64,000 nucleotides of DNA from Solwaraspora sp. WMMD792 (GCF_029626105.1 NZ_JARUBH010000009.1:5332001-5396000); one strand, 5' to 3'; positions 44,852 through 54,428 are shown, counted from the stretch's first letter. Numbers and translations are program-made. The notes: generated from the sequence alone by a model not told the origin.

Positions 44852-45642
44852 TGGCCGCCCCGATCCGCACCATCACCGGCCCCGCCGGTGACCCCCTCAC
44901 CGAGGCGATCGAGCTGACCCGCCGACTGAAACTGCCCCACATCCGCAAAGCGATGGCCGACCTGGTCCCGACCGCCAAAGCCCAACGCTGGGACCCCGCC
45001 GAAGTCATCCGGGTCCTCCTCGCCGAGGAAGCCGCCGGCCGCGACGCCGCGAACCTGCGCACCCGCCGCAAACGCGCCGCTTTCCCCGCCGGCAAGACCT
45101 TCGGCGACTGGGACGACACCGCCTCGTCAATCCCACGCCCCACACAGGACGCGCTCAAGACCCTGGAATGGGTACAACGCAAAGAGAACCTGTCCATCTG
45201 CGGACCATCCGGCACCGGCAAGAGCCACTTCTGCGAAGCCCTCGGCCAAGCCGCCGTCGAAGCCGGAATGACCGTGGCCTGGTTCACCATCGAAGACCTC
45301 GGCGCCCTCGTGCGCCGCCACCGCGTCGACGACACCGTCAACCGGGCGATGACCCGGCTCATCCGCTGCGACCTGATCATCGTCGACGACATCGGCCTGC
45401 TACCGGTCTCACCGGACGCCGCCGAAGGGTTCTACCGCCTCGTCGACGCCGCCTACGAACGCCGCAGCCTCGCCGTCAGCTCCAACCTGCACCCCTCCGG
45501 CTTCGAGGAGATCATGCCCAAGACCCTCGCCACCGCCACGGTCGACCGGCTCCTGCACCACGCCCACATCATCGTCACGCAGGGTGACAGCTTCCGACTC
45601 AACCAGGCAACCACCGGACAGGGAGTGAAGCCCTTGAACTGA
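44851..45642 (+). CDS. istB: IstB-like AAA+ helper (IS21 no. 3)
   Basis: 263 residues, ATG overlapping the istA stop. Walker A LSICGPSGTGKSHFCEALG, Walker B DLIIVDDIGLLPVSPDAAEG, sensor LAVSSNLHPSGFEEIM. Intact. Confidence 0.93.
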   Translation: MAAPIRTITGPAGDPLTEAIELTRRLKLPHIRKAMADLVPTAKAQRWDPAEVIRVLLAEEAAGRDAANLRTRRKRAAFPAGKTFGDWDDTASSIPRPTQDALKTLEWVQRKENLSICGPSGTGKSHFCEALGQAAVEAGMTVAWFTIEDLGALVRRHRVDDTVNRAMTRLIRCDLIIVDDIGLLPVSPDAAEGFYRLVDAAYERRSLAVSSNLHPSGFEEIMPKTLATATVDRLLHHAHIIVTQGDSFRLNQATTGQGVKPLN

Positions 45643-46676
45643 CACCCGAACAACCAACGGCGGGGAACTATCTGGCCACCGTTGGGGAGAAACCCCTGGC
45701 CGCCAGCGGGGACAAATGCCGGCCGCCTACGGGGAGGTCAGGAAGACCGTTGACAAACAGGGCCGGGTACTTACCGTCCCGGTAGCGGATCATGTATTTG
45801 ACCTGGCAGCCCGCGTCTTCGAGGTCCATGACCAGATTGCGGGCGGTCTGTGCCACCCAGGCTGCGGTCGGATGGGCGGTGACGCCGAGGATGCGGATGC
45901 GGATGCGGCGGGTGGCGTGGTCGATGACGGCCAGGACGTAGAGCTTGGCGCCGGTCAGTGTAGTCGTTTCGAAGAAGTCCGCAGCGGTGATGGGGCGTGG
46001 GCCTGGGACCGTAGGAACGCCACCCACGTGCTGCTGGCGCGCTCGGGCGCCGGCTCGACACCGGCGTCCTTGAGGATCTCCCAGACCGTGGAGGCGGCGA
46101 CCTTGAGGCCCAGGACGAGGAGTTCGCCGTGGATCCTGCGGTAGCCCCATGCCGGGTTCTCGCGGGCCAGGCGCAGGACCAGCCGGCGGATCGACCGGAC
46201 GGTTCGGGGACGCCCGGCCCGGTGGGGCCGGGAACGGCGGGCGTGCCGACGGACGATCAGATCCCGGTGCCAGCGCAGCACCGTGTCCGGGCGGACCAGC
46301 AACCGCAGACGGTTCAGTGCGGTGCGCGGTAACGGGTGCAGCAGGGCGGCCATCCATGCCCGGTCGGGTCGCGTGAACCGGACTCGGTCGCCGTGCAGGT
46401 GCCGCTCGAGCACCATGATCTGGTGCCGCAAGGCGAGGATTTCGGCGTCCTTGTCGCGGTCGCTCATCGGCAGCAGCCGTAGCAGGGCCAGGGTGTTGGC
46501 CACGCCGAGGTACGCCAGTCGAAACAGCACACCCTATCGTCGCGCAGCACGCGACGTTGACCACTGTCGTGACCCTGTCTGCCGGATCCGCGCCGGGAAC
46601 CGGCCGCTCCAAGGCCCGGTGATCAGATGGCTGTGACCAGGGTGGATGGGGTTTTCGGCATCCACAGCGCCAACTG

Positions 46677-47417
46677 GTGCTGCGGCTGGCCCGGGACAAC
46701 CCCACCTGGGGATGCCGACGCATCCAGGGCGAGATGACCGGCCTGGGCTACCGGCTCGCGGCCAGCACGATCTGGGCGATCCTGACCAAAGCCGGTGCCG
46801 GTCCGGCTCCACGACGGGCGGGACCGACCTGGACCGAGTTCCTCACCACCCAGGCCAAAGGCATCCTGTCCTGCGACTTTCTACACGTCGACACCATCGG
46901 ACTGACCCGCGTCTACGTCCTGTTCCTCATGGAGATCGCGACCCGGCGAGTACACCTGCTGGGCGCCACGACGAACCCGACCGGTGAGTGGGTGGCGCAG
47001 CAGGCCCGCAACCTCATGATGGACCTGGACGATCGTGCGAACCAGTTCCGGTTCCTGATCCGGGACCGGGACGCCAAGTACACCGCAGCGTTCGACACCG
47101 TGTTCCACGCCGCCGGTGTCGAGGTGCTCCGAACGCCACCCCAAGCACCCCGAGCGAACGCGTTCGCGGAACGCCGGGTACGCACCGTTCGGCGAGAGTG
47201 CCTCGACGGGACCTTGACCTACAACATCCGACATCTGCTCGCCGTGCTCGGCGAATACCTCACGCACTACAACGGGCATCGGCCACATCAGGGCCGCCGG
47301 CAACGCCCACCTGACCAGGACACGGTCCCAGCCCCAGTGACCGATTTGGGTACCGTCCGAGTGCGGCGCAGGAAGGTCGTCCACGGGCTGATCAACGAGT
47401 ACGAGCAGGCCGCGTAG
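46677..47417 (+). pseudogene. rve transposase fragment of a second type, 5' truncated
   Basis: Begins at the junction with copy A (LRLARDNPTWGCRRIQGEMT), then the DDE core (ILSCDFLHVDTIGLTRVYVL, FLIRDRDAKYTAAFDTVFHA, APRANAFAERRVRTVRRECL) and a normal C-terminus LINEYEQAA. The first roughly 110 residues usual for the family are missing, cut off by copy A. Opposite strand to copy A. Confidence 0.85.
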
Positions 47418-47535
47418 CCGAAACCGAGCCACCCAACGGGCGTCAACTCCGACCCAGGTCGGCCAGGCTCCACACCACAAAACCGCACTTCACGTGCCAC
47501 GATCGAGTTTCCGAACGGTACAGGGCCGCAAACGG

Positions 47536-47817
47536 GTGGAGCCGTGGCCCGTTTGAGGATGTCGACGTCCTCGCGGAGCCTGCGGTTCTCCTGCCGCAGC
47601 CGCGCCAACTCGTCACGCTCGTCGCTGGTCAACCCGCCCGCCCGGGTGCCGGCGTCGACGTCGGCCTGCCTACCCACTCACGGACCGCGGTCTCGGTCAG
47701 GTCGAAGTCCCTCGCGACCTGCACGATTGTCCGGTCACCCCGCCGGCACACCTCGACGATCTCCGCCTTGAACTCCGGCGTGAACGCTCTGCTCGGCCGG
47801 CGTGGTTTCTTGCCCAT
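47536..47817 (-). pseudogene. IS3-family OrfA, frameshifted; orfB absent
   Basis: MGKKPRRPSRAFTPEFKAEI and RTIVQVARDFDLTETAVREW form the OrfA HTH; after EWVGR the frame must shift (near 47665) to read ADVDAGTRAGGLTSDERDEL and LRQENRRLREDVDILKRATA, the OrfA leucine zipper. The orfB that should follow is missing. A relic. Confidence 0.85.
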
Positions 47818-47876
47818 GCCTTCCATGATGAACATCCTTCCGAGGAGCACACAGCCTCTCTGAGCTGGGATGTCCG

Positions 47877-48392
47877 TCAAACCGGGTCAGGCCCACGACC
47901 ACGATCATCGGTACTGAGCCGGCTATGCTCCCTTGCCCTCATGAGGGCTCGGCAGACCTGGCCGAACTGGCGCTCGTCGTCGGTGGTGAAGGTCAAGACA
48001 AGAAGTCCTTGATGGTGGCACCACAGCTCGTACAGCCTGGGCCTCCGCTGCCTCAGCGCAGCTGCCAGCACGGCCACCATGACTGCAGACGCAACCAGGA
48101 CGCCGCCGACACCGGCGCTCAGACTGGACCATGTCCACACGCTCGCCGCCCCGAGCGCAACAGCAAGCGCGGCGACGCTGATCCACAATCGGTCATACCG
48201 GCCGCGAGCCGTCCGTATGCTGTCGATCTCGTCAATCCTGAACCGTCTGCCCGCCAATACGAGGTACTCGCTCGTGACCGCAATTCCGGATCCCTGGTAG
48301 AAGATTCGCGGCTGTCGCGGTGAGGTGCTGGGGTCGCTCGCGGCGGCCCCAGTGGTCGACCGGCCGTCGGTGGGTGCCGCGTCAGGCGACAT
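47877..48392 (-). CDS. DUF6232-like two-helix membrane protein
   Basis: 171 residues, ATG at 48392 with GGGGA seven bases upstream; an in-frame ATG at 48407 is the alternative. A disordered Thr/Ser/Pro N-terminus is followed by IFYQGSGIAVTSEYLVLAGR and FRIDEIDSIRTARG (a small PH-like beta module), then two membrane helices (ISVAALAVALGAASVWTW; VGGVLVASAVMVAVLAAALR) and a cytosolic LVLTFTTDDERQFGQVCRAL. I believe this is the actinobacterial DUF6232 family. It overlaps the stop of the next membrane gene and is divergent from the MoxR-vWA-CHAT operon; family members often lie near such conflict loci. Function unknown. Confidence 0.65.
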   Translation of the reverse strand: MSPDAAPTDGRSTTGAAASDPSTSPRQPRIFYQGSGIAVTSEYLVLAGRRFRIDEIDSIRTARGRYDRLWISVAALAVALGAASVWTWSSLSAGVGGVLVASAVMVAVLAAALRQRRPRLYELWCHHQGLLVLTFTTDDERQFGQVCRALMRAREHSRLSTDDRGRGPDPV

Positions 48393-48762
48393 CTGAATTC
48401 CCCGCATTGATCTCAGAGCCGCTGGATGAGAGTGTCACGGCTTCCTCCGTAGCGTCCGTCAGCGGAACCTCATGCGTGCCGCCGACCTGCTGGACGGCGT
48501 TGCGGATGATCAGTGGCGCGCTTACGCCGATCAGGAATGCCCCGGCCGCCCCTGTCACCTGCTGGTCCGCCCCCAGAGCACCGGCTACGATCGCGCCCAC
48601 CAGGAGACGCAGGAAGACGCAGCAGAGGTACAGCCCAAGGCCGAGCTCACCAGGGGCGTGCCACGGCCACACCTGATGCTTGCGGATCGAGGCCACCAGA
48701 TTGAGCGCTTCCACGACGAAGCCGCCCGCAAGCCCCCACAGGGCAAGTTCCGGCACGCTCAT
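48382..48762 (-). CDS. Small multi-helix membrane protein
   Basis: 126 residues, MSVPELALWGLAGGFVVEAL. Three hydrophobic segments: the N-terminal one, GLGLYLCCVFLRLLVGAIVAG, and VTGAAGAFLIGVSAPLIIRN, then a polar tail. Its stop overlaps the DUF6232-like gene start, so the two form a minus-strand operon divergent from the conflict operon at 49039. It could be a membrane partner or effector; no known family was recognised. Confidence 0.6.
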   Translation of the reverse strand: MSVPELALWGLAGGFVVEALNLVASIRKHQVWPWHAPGELGLGLYLCCVFLRLLVGAIVAGALGADQQVTGAAGAFLIGVSAPLIIRNAVQQVGGTHEVPLTDATEEAVTLSSSGSEINAGNSDVA

Positions 48763-49038
48763 CTGTCCACCGTAGGCGACCGTCGATGAGTCGGGTAGTG
48801 GCGGTCACAGCGGCGGTGTCGGGTTGGCCGGCAGGCCAGGTTGCCATGAACCGCTCGGGCCGCGTCGGAGCCTTCTGCGTGTCGGCCTGGTCGATGGCTC
48901 GCCGAGGCGGCTGAGGCGGAAGATCCGGCATGGCGCTCGACGAATGGGCCGTGTGGCATCCTCCAATGAGGTGGCTGACCGTCCGGGGCATCGTGGGTGA
49001 CAATTGCGGCGACGGGTTCCTGAATGAACGGAGGTTTG

Positions 49039-49470
49039 GTGACGGACGACGACAGGGACGTTTGGCGCGAGCAGTTCAAAGGCCTCCTCGACCCACACGC
49101 CACCGACCATGACGACGTCCTGGATGTGGCAGCCGACGAGAACCGGTCCGGACTACGCCGGCGGCTACGCCAAAGGTATGCGCAGCGGCCAGGTGTCGAC
49201 GGCATTCTGGTCAGGATCGACGGCCACGATGTCGGTATCGCGACCAGACGTACCGCGGACCGGGAGGCGGGTACCGCTGGCGACCAGGTATCGGGTGTCG
49301 ACCCGGGTTCCGGCGACAGCGCCACGCTACCGGGTCTGCCAGCCGAGTTCCGCGCGATCACCTTCAGCTGTACGGATACCGACTGCACGGCCACGTCCCT
49401 GGCGAGCTTCTATGATGAGCGCAGGACGCCGTCCTGCCCGACTCACGGTCAGATGGCGGTGCGGCTGTGA
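49039..49470 (+). CDS. Small Cys/His-rich protein, first gene of the conflict operon
   Basis: About 143 residues. The GTG at 49039 is chosen because CGGAGG ends four bases before it; an ATG at 49024 lies before that site and is rejected. The N-terminal half is helical and charged (TDDDRDVWREQFKGLLDPHA, SGLRRRLRQRYAQRPGVDGI). The C-terminus has a zinc-ribbon-like pattern, ITFSCTDTDCTATSL and PSCPTHGQMAVRL (CxxxxC ... CxxH). The stop overlaps the next gene (GTGA). It may be an adaptor or sensor; not a recognised family. Confidence 0.6.
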   Translation: MTDDDRDVWREQFKGLLDPHATDHDDVLDVAADENRSGLRRRLRQRYAQRPGVDGILVRIDGHDVGIATRRTADREAGTAGDQVSGVDPGSGDSATLPGLPAEFRAITFSCTDTDCTATSLASFYDERRTPSCPTHGQMAVRL

Positions 49471-50408
49471 CGTTGCCTGCCGCGCCAGCGCCACCTTCTG
49501 CCATGGCCTCGCGGTTCTTCCTGGTCAGCTATCTCACCACGTACGCGGCGTCGCTGTTCCTGCTTCTGCTGATGTGGGCTGACCACGGCCGGGGCGTCTC
49601 ATTCACGCGGGCCTGGCGGACGGCGTCGCAACTCACCGGGGTGCAGGTCGCCCTCGTCGTGCTGCTCGTACTGGTGATCGCTGTGCTGGTCACGCCGTTT
49701 CAACTCGGTCTGATCCGGATGCTGGAGGGTGTGTGGCCGCGCCGGCTCGGCGGAGCCTGGGGGCTGAATCGGCAACTGGCCCGCAAACGAAAGCTGGAGG
49801 TTGCCGCGATACCGACGTCCACCGGCCCCGCCGAGTTGTGGCGGGCCGGCACGACAGGACTGCGCCTCCGGATGCGGTACCCCTTGCCTGACCATCTGGT
49901 ACGGGCGACCCGGCTGGGCAACATCCTGGCGGCGATGGAGGACCGGGCAGGGCGTGACTACGGGCTGGACGCGGTTGTGGCGTGGCCCCGGCTCTACCCG
50001 TTGCTGGACACCACGACGAAGGCCGTGGTCGATGACCGCCGGACAACGCTGGACACCATGGTCCGCCTTGCCGTGACGGTGTTCCTGACGGCGCTGGCGT
50101 CGGTGGTGGTGCTCGCTGACGACGGGCGGTGGCTTTGCTTGGCGGCTGCGCCACTGGCGGTGTCGCACATTGCCTACCTCGGCGCGATCCAGGCCGCCCT
50201 GGCCTACAGCGAGAGCGTCCAGGCCGCGTTCGACCTGCACCACCTCGCTCCCGCAGCAGCGTTCGGGCTATCCCGGCCGGAGACCTCGGCGGCCGAACGG
50301 ACGACCAACCAGCAGCTGTGTGACCTGTGGCGGCAGAGCATCCCACACCCGTTCAACTACGCCACCGTCGAGCTGCCCGGAGATATGAGCGCAGGAGGCA
50401 ACACATGA
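49467..50408 (+). CDS. Polytopic membrane protein of the conflict operon
   Basis: 313 residues. Membrane segments near 15-35 (FFLVSYLTTYAASLFLLLLM), 60-80 (VALVVLLVLVIAVLVTPFQL) and two near 205-250 (LAVTVFLTALASVVVLA and LCLAAAPLAVSHIAYLGAI). The central loop of about 120 residues is soluble (ARKRKLEVAAIPTSTGPAEL, MEDRAGRDYGLDAVVAWPRL). The C-terminal stretch is polar. It is coupled to both neighbours by four-base overlaps. A membrane anchor or target for the system is plausible; no family was recognised. Confidence 0.65.
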   Translation: MTLPAAPAPPSAMASRFFLVSYLTTYAASLFLLLLMWADHGRGVSFTRAWRTASQLTGVQVALVVLLVLVIAVLVTPFQLGLIRMLEGVWPRRLGGAWGLNRQLARKRKLEVAAIPTSTGPAELWRAGTTGLRLRMRYPLPDHLVRATRLGNILAAMEDRAGRDYGLDAVVAWPRLYPLLDTTTKAVVDDRRTTLDTMVRLAVTVFLTALASVVVLADDGRWLCLAAAPLAVSHIAYLGAIQAALAYSESVQAAFDLHHLAPAAAFGLSRPETSAAERTTNQQLCDLWRQSIPHPFNYATVELPGDMSAGGNT

Positions 50409-51367
50409 CCCAAGACGTCCACCGGATCACCGTCCTGCCGTACTCCGCGGTCGTCGGTCAGGCGGAGTTGCGTCACGCGCTCGAAATAGGTCACATCGCC
50501 GGGCTGGGCGTCCTGGCGACCGGCCAACGCGGCACCGCCAAGTCCACCACCATCAGAGCGTTCGCGATGATGCTGCACCAGGATCTGCCGGTGACCCTTC
50601 CGCTGGGCGCCACGGACGACCGGGTCCTGGGCGGTTGGGATGTCGGCGCGCTTCTGGGCGATCAGAAAGACGCTGACCCGTGGCGTGAAGGACTACTGGA
50701 GCAGGCCGACCGGCTCGGGCTTCTCTACGTCGACGAGGTGAATCTCCTTGAGGACCACATCGTCAACATCATCCTCGACACCGCTGCCACCGGTATCCTC
50801 ACCGTCCAACGTGATCATGCCCAGCAGGCGCCCAAGAGCGTCGACTTCGCGCTGGTCGGTTCGATGAACCCGGACGAGGGCCCGCTGCGGCCCCAACTAC
50901 TGGACCGCTTCGGCCTCGTCGTCGCGGTACGTGACGACAACGACCGCGAAACCCGCAAGAAGATCCTGCAGGCCGTGCTCGCCTTCGACGTACACCGTCA
51001 CGACCCGGAGTCGACGTTCATGCGGGACATGCGCCGGCAGGACGACACGCTACGGGAACGGTTGCGGCAGGCACGGTCACGGTACCCGGATGTCAGCAAC
51101 GACGACCAGCTCATCGAGGCGTGCGCGGCCGTCGCGGAGGAGTTCCACCTCGTCGGCCACCGCGGCGAGCAGGTGATGCTGCAAGCGGCCCGGGCACAGG
51201 CTGCGCTGAACGGTGACGACCGGGCCGGCGTCGCGCACCTACGCCCAGCGGCGAAGGCCGCGATCATGCACCGTCGACCTGGCACCGAAGCCGGAACCCT
51301 GCGTGACTGGGCAGAGGCCGAGGACGACCGGCTGGAACGGGTACTGACGTCGGTGAGCGGAGACTGA
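50405..51367 (+). CDS. MoxR/ChlI-type AAA+ ATPase
   Basis: 320 residues, ATG in the preceding stop. Mg-chelatase-I-like AAA+: N-terminal VVGQAELRHALEIGHIAGLG, Walker A VLATGQRGTAKSTTIRAF (about residue 38-50), Walker B LGLLYVDEVNLLEDHIVN (about 107), sensor 1 FALVGSMNPDEGPLRPQLLD with the arginine finger in RPQLLDRFGLVV, and C-terminal lid. MoxR ATPases work with vWA proteins as remodelling machines, and the next gene is such a protein. In this context it is the NTP-dependent control module of a conflict system (inference). Confidence 0.9.
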   Translation: MTQDVHRITVLPYSAVVGQAELRHALEIGHIAGLGVLATGQRGTAKSTTIRAFAMMLHQDLPVTLPLGATDDRVLGGWDVGALLGDQKDADPWREGLLEQADRLGLLYVDEVNLLEDHIVNIILDTAATGILTVQRDHAQQAPKSVDFALVGSMNPDEGPLRPQLLDRFGLVVAVRDDNDRETRKKILQAVLAFDVHRHDPESTFMRDMRRQDDTLRERLRQARSRYPDVSNDDQLIEACAAVAEEFHLVGHRGEQVMLQAARAQAALNGDDRAGVAHLRPAAKAAIMHRRPGTEAGTLRDWAEAEDDRLERVLTSVSGD

Positions 51368-51372
51368 CCGCT

Positions 51373-53166
51373 ATGACCCCAACTGACCTGGTCGACCTGC
51401 TCGGTTGCGCTGCGCTCGAGCCCGACCTCGGGGGCATCCTGTTCGTCGATCTCGACCCACGGCTGTTGCCGCCGTGCGCCGAGTTACTGGCCCGCGCCGT
51501 CGACGCCATCGACGGCAGTTCACCCGCATCGGTGATGGTCGGCGCCGACACCACCGACGAACAGCTGTGGCCCGGCTGGGGTCTGACGATGACCGCCGAA
51601 CGCACAGTCACCATCGGCGCCAGGCCGGGACTGCTAAGTCCACTGACCGACGGAGCCGGCCCACTGCTGGTCGTCGCCGACCTGGCCCGTTGCGGCACCT
51701 CGGTAACCCGGGCCATCGTAGCGACGACGGGTACCGACGTGGTCCACATCGAACGTCCCGGCGTGAGCGCCCGGCGGCCCGCCCGCGCCAGATGGCTCGC
51801 CGCGTGCGCCGGCCGTGACCTCGCCACGCTGTCACCACACCTGCTCGACCGATTCCCGGTCCGCGTCAACGGCACCACCGTGCCGCGTTCACTGGTCTCC
51901 GACGAAGTCACCGTCTCCGAGCTACTCGGACGAGCCAGTCGCACTTCCCGACACCGACCGCCAACGCCCCCATCCGCGCTTGACCTCCTGCTGCGCCTTG
52001 ACACCACCGGACAACCCAGCATCCGCCGCAGCCTCGCGCTGGCCCGCACCGCGCGGGCGGTAGCGGAACGCCGCAACAACAGGACGGTCGAACCAGCCGA
52101 TGTCACACGCGCGGCCACGCTGATCGGCATCGCACCCGCCACCGCTGACCCCGCACCCGCACCCGCCGCCCCAACACCGCTGCACGATCCACCGCCGCTC
52201 GCCGACCTGACGCCACCCAAACCGACCAACCCAGTCGTTGACCACACCACCCCGGATATCGAGGACGCCGTCCGCGCCGAGACAGCCACCCCCGAAACCA
52301 GGCCGCCCCTCACCGTCACCGACCTTCACGCGCTGCGCCCCGAAGACGGCCCGGACGCGCTGCCCGAGCCGAGGTCCCTGCGGTGGGCAGTCACCGGCCA
52401 CACCGCGTCCCGGCGGGCTTCCGGCCCGATCATCGGCCACGAACGCAGCGCCGACCTACGTGACCTCGCCGTCGTGCCGACACTCCTGCACTCCCTGCTG
52501 CGGACCTGGTCCACGACGCGACACTCCGGCGCACCTTCCGGCCGCCCGACTGTGGCGGCTTCAGACCTTCGACGGTACCGACGCAAGCACAGCCCACAAC
52601 ACGCACTCGTCCTTGTCCTCGACCACAGCATCCGCCGCGACTGGGACAGCTCACCCGGCCTGGCACCACACCTGCGGTGGGCCTACGACCACGGCGCCAC
52701 CGTGTCCATCATCGAGTTCGGCCACACCGGCAGCGGGGACGAGCTACGTCCGGAACGGTACCGAACCCGCTCGATCGCCGACCCGCGGATCATCACGTCG
52801 CTGCGGCGTCCTCCTGGTAGCGCGTCGCCGCTCGCCGCCGCGATCGAACTGGCCATTGAGGAACTGCGCAGGCATATGCGTCGCGGCTGGGCGCCGGTCC
52901 GCTCGGCCCGTCTCGTGCTCGTCACCGACGGCCGCGGAAACGTGCCCCTCGAAGCCACCGCGAAACGCCGCGTAACAACCCGCGTCGCCCGGCAGGGCGT
53001 CGAGGACGCTCTGACAGCGGCGCGCACGATCTCCGGTCTGCACCGAGTGGCGACCACTGTCATCGCGCCCGTCGACGAGCAGTACCCCGCCCTGACCCCG
53101 GACCTCGCCTTCGCGCTCGGTGGCACCGTGACCCATGTACACGACGTACCCCTGACAGCCGGATGA
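51373..53166 (+). CDS. vWA-domain partner of MoxR (ChlD-like)
   Basis: 597 residues. Residues 1-230 resemble a degenerate AAA+ half (DLGGILFVDLDPRLLPPCAE, LLDRFPVRVNGTT, AARTARAVAERRNNRTVEPA lid); 250-320 is a Pro/Thr-rich linker; 400-590 is a vWA fold (HALVLVLDHSIRRDWDSSPG, ATVSIIEFGHTGSGDELRP, SARLVLVTDGRGNVPLEA). The MIDAS motif is DxSxR (D417, S419) rather than DxSxS, so metal binding may be weak. Five bases separate it from moxR, and its stop overlaps the CHAT gene (ATGA). ChlI/ChlD-like pairs form ring complexes. Confidence 0.88.
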   Translation: MTPTDLVDLLGCAALEPDLGGILFVDLDPRLLPPCAELLARAVDAIDGSSPASVMVGADTTDEQLWPGWGLTMTAERTVTIGARPGLLSPLTDGAGPLLVVADLARCGTSVTRAIVATTGTDVVHIERPGVSARRPARARWLAACAGRDLATLSPHLLDRFPVRVNGTTVPRSLVSDEVTVSELLGRASRTSRHRPPTPPSALDLLLRLDTTGQPSIRRSLALARTARAVAERRNNRTVEPADVTRAATLIGIAPATADPAPAPAAPTPLHDPPPLADLTPPKPTNPVVDHTTPDIEDAVRAETATPETRPPLTVTDLHALRPEDGPDALPEPRSLRWAVTGHTASRRASGPIIGHERSADLRDLAVVPTLLHSLLRTWSTTRHSGAPSGRPTVAASDLRRYRRKHSPQHALVLVLDHSIRRDWDSSPGLAPHLRWAYDHGATVSIIEFGHTGSGDELRPERYRTRSIADPRIITSLRRPPGSASPLAAAIELAIEELRRHMRRGWAPVRSARLVLVTDGRGNVPLEATAKRRVTTRVARQGVEDALTAARTISGLHRVATTVIAPVDEQYPALTPDLAFALGGTVTHVHDVPLTAG

Positions 53167-54428
53167 GCGCCGACACAGCTACCAACCCCGGGATGCCGGG
53201 ATGGATGACCGCCGACACCATCAAAGGCGCCGACACCACGACGACGCGACCAGACGCATACTCCCAGCCCGTCGCCCCTCCAGGGGTGATCGTCGCGCCG
53301 GAAGGCGACGAGTCGATAGCGGCCGAGCCGATGCCGCTCACTGGCGCGCTGCCACCCAACACCGCGCTGCTACGGGTCGACGGCGGACCGATCGGCGAGG
53401 GCCGACCGTGCTTCCGGCTCACGTTCCAGTTCCGTGGCACCTCCCGGGAATCCCGCGACGTCGACGTCGCCCAGCAGGTCATACCGACCCTCAGCCTCAC
53501 CGACATCACGCAAAGGGAGACCTGGCTCGACGACTACCGCCAGGTACGTGGCTGGTGGCGTGAAATGACCCGGTTACGGCAGTGGATGCAAGAACTGCTC
53601 ACACCTAATCCGATCCGACTCATCGTATGGGACAACACGCCGTACCAGATCCCCTGGGAGCTGTACTACCTGCACGAGCCGCAAGACGAGGACCGGTCAA
53701 CCTGGCTCGGCGCGAAGATCGAGATCACGAGATGGACCTCTCTGCTACAGGGACCGGACGCCTCCTATGACGCCGAGCGACGGACAGCGCGGGGCAGCAT
53801 GCTGCTGCTCGAGATGCTCGAACCACACGCGAACCCTGACGGCGTCGCCGACCTCGCTGACCGCTTCGGCTACCGGACACTGCGCGACAGCGACACATGG
53901 CTACGCGAACTTGCCCGTGACGACCTGCGCTTCGCCCTCATGATGGTGCACTGCCACGGCGAAAACGCCACCGACGCCAACCAATTCACCATCGCCGGGC
54001 TGCCCCTGAACGAACTGCACCACCGCCCGATGCCAGCGCTGGCCGCCTCCCGTGCCGTCGTCGTCCTCAACGCCTGCAACACGGCCAAGGTCGTACCGGT
54101 CGGAGCCGATGTCCCACGGGCCACCCGCAGCTTCGCCGAAATGTTCCTGGACAAAGGCGCATCAGCGATCATCGCCACCGTAGGCGAGGTCGACCTGGAC
54201 CAGACCCACGATTTCACGCGGCGCCTCGTCAACGGCGGAGGCCACGATCACCGCCTGTCAAGCATCCTACTGTCATGGCGGAAGTACCACGTCGACCGCG
54301 TCACGAGCCGCGCCCCCGACGACCCGGACCTGACCGGAAGGTTGAAAGACTTCTTCCACGCCTTCCTGTACGTCTATTTCGGACACCCGGACAGTATCCT
54401 GCAGATCATCCAGGATGAGGCCCAGTGA
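53163..54428 (+). CDS. CHAT-domain caspase-like peptidase
   Basis: 421 residues. The N-terminal 60 are disordered; 65-190 is a beta-rich CHAT-associated region (RLIVWDNTPYQIPWELYYLH). The peptidase core follows: FALMMVHCHGENATDANQF gives the catalytic His (H265), and VVVLNACNTAKVVPVG the catalytic Cys (C305); then FAEMFLDKGASAIIATVGEV. The dyad is intact, so this is the most likely executioner protease of the operon. It overlaps the vWA gene and the caspase/TPR gene by four bases each. CHAT proteins in conflict systems cleave a partner or a gasdermin-like substrate; none is seen here, so the substrate is open. Confidence 0.9.
   Translation: MSADTATNPGMPGWMTADTIKGADTTTTRPDAYSQPVAPPGVIVAPEGDESIAAEPMPLTGALPPNTALLRVDGGPIGEGRPCFRLTFQFRGTSRESRDVDVAQQVIPTLSLTDITQRETWLDDYRQVRGWWREMTRLRQWMQELLTPNPIRLIVWDNTPYQIPWELYYLHEPQDEDRSTWLGAKIEITRWTSLLQGPDASYDAERRTARGSMLLLEMLEPHANPDGVADLADRFGYRTLRDSDTWLRELARDDLRFALMMVHCHGENATDANQFTIAGLPLNELHHRPMPALAASRAVVVLNACNTAKVVPVGADVPRATRSFAEMFLDKGASAIIATVGEVDLDQTHDFTRRLVNGGGHDHRLSSILLSWRKYHVDRVTSRAPDDPDLTGRLKDFFHAFLYVYFGHPDSILQIIQDEAQ

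Larger units (their letters stand above)
43215..45755 (+). mobile_element. IS21-family element no. 3, inside the rve-type IS
   Basis: 2541 bp. The ends are TGTCGGCGGCCAG and, reversed, TGTCAACGGTCTTCC, each followed by short CTCCCCGT/TGGCCAG repeats. Target duplication AACAGG (43209-43214 and 45756-45761). Its right terminus is also found as a 21-bp relic beside the CRISPR array. Confidence 0.92.
42878..46530 (-). pseudogene. rve integrase-core transposase, copy A, interrupted
   Basis: The N-terminal half (GTG at 46530; MLFRLAYLGVANTLALLRLL; HTH-like SRPHRAGRPRTVRSIRRLVL) runs left to the IS21 at 45755; the C-terminal part (RTGVRIPRMNAIMERWIRTC to HEYEHAA) is at 43214-42878. Compared with copy B there is a two-base insertion near 45994 that also shifts the frame. 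Dead twice over. Confidence 0.9.
42849..46666 (-). mobile_element. rve-type IS (copy A), frameshifted and split by an IS21
   Basis: The left end TGTGCCTGCCGAAATG and right end, reversed, TGTGGATGCCGAAAACC form the terminal inverted repeat. The same ends bound copy B at 60183-61445. Copy A contains IS21 no. 3 (43215-45755) and is otherwise about 1.27 kb. No clean target duplication is visible, probably because the right flank is another IS fragment. Confidence 0.8.
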
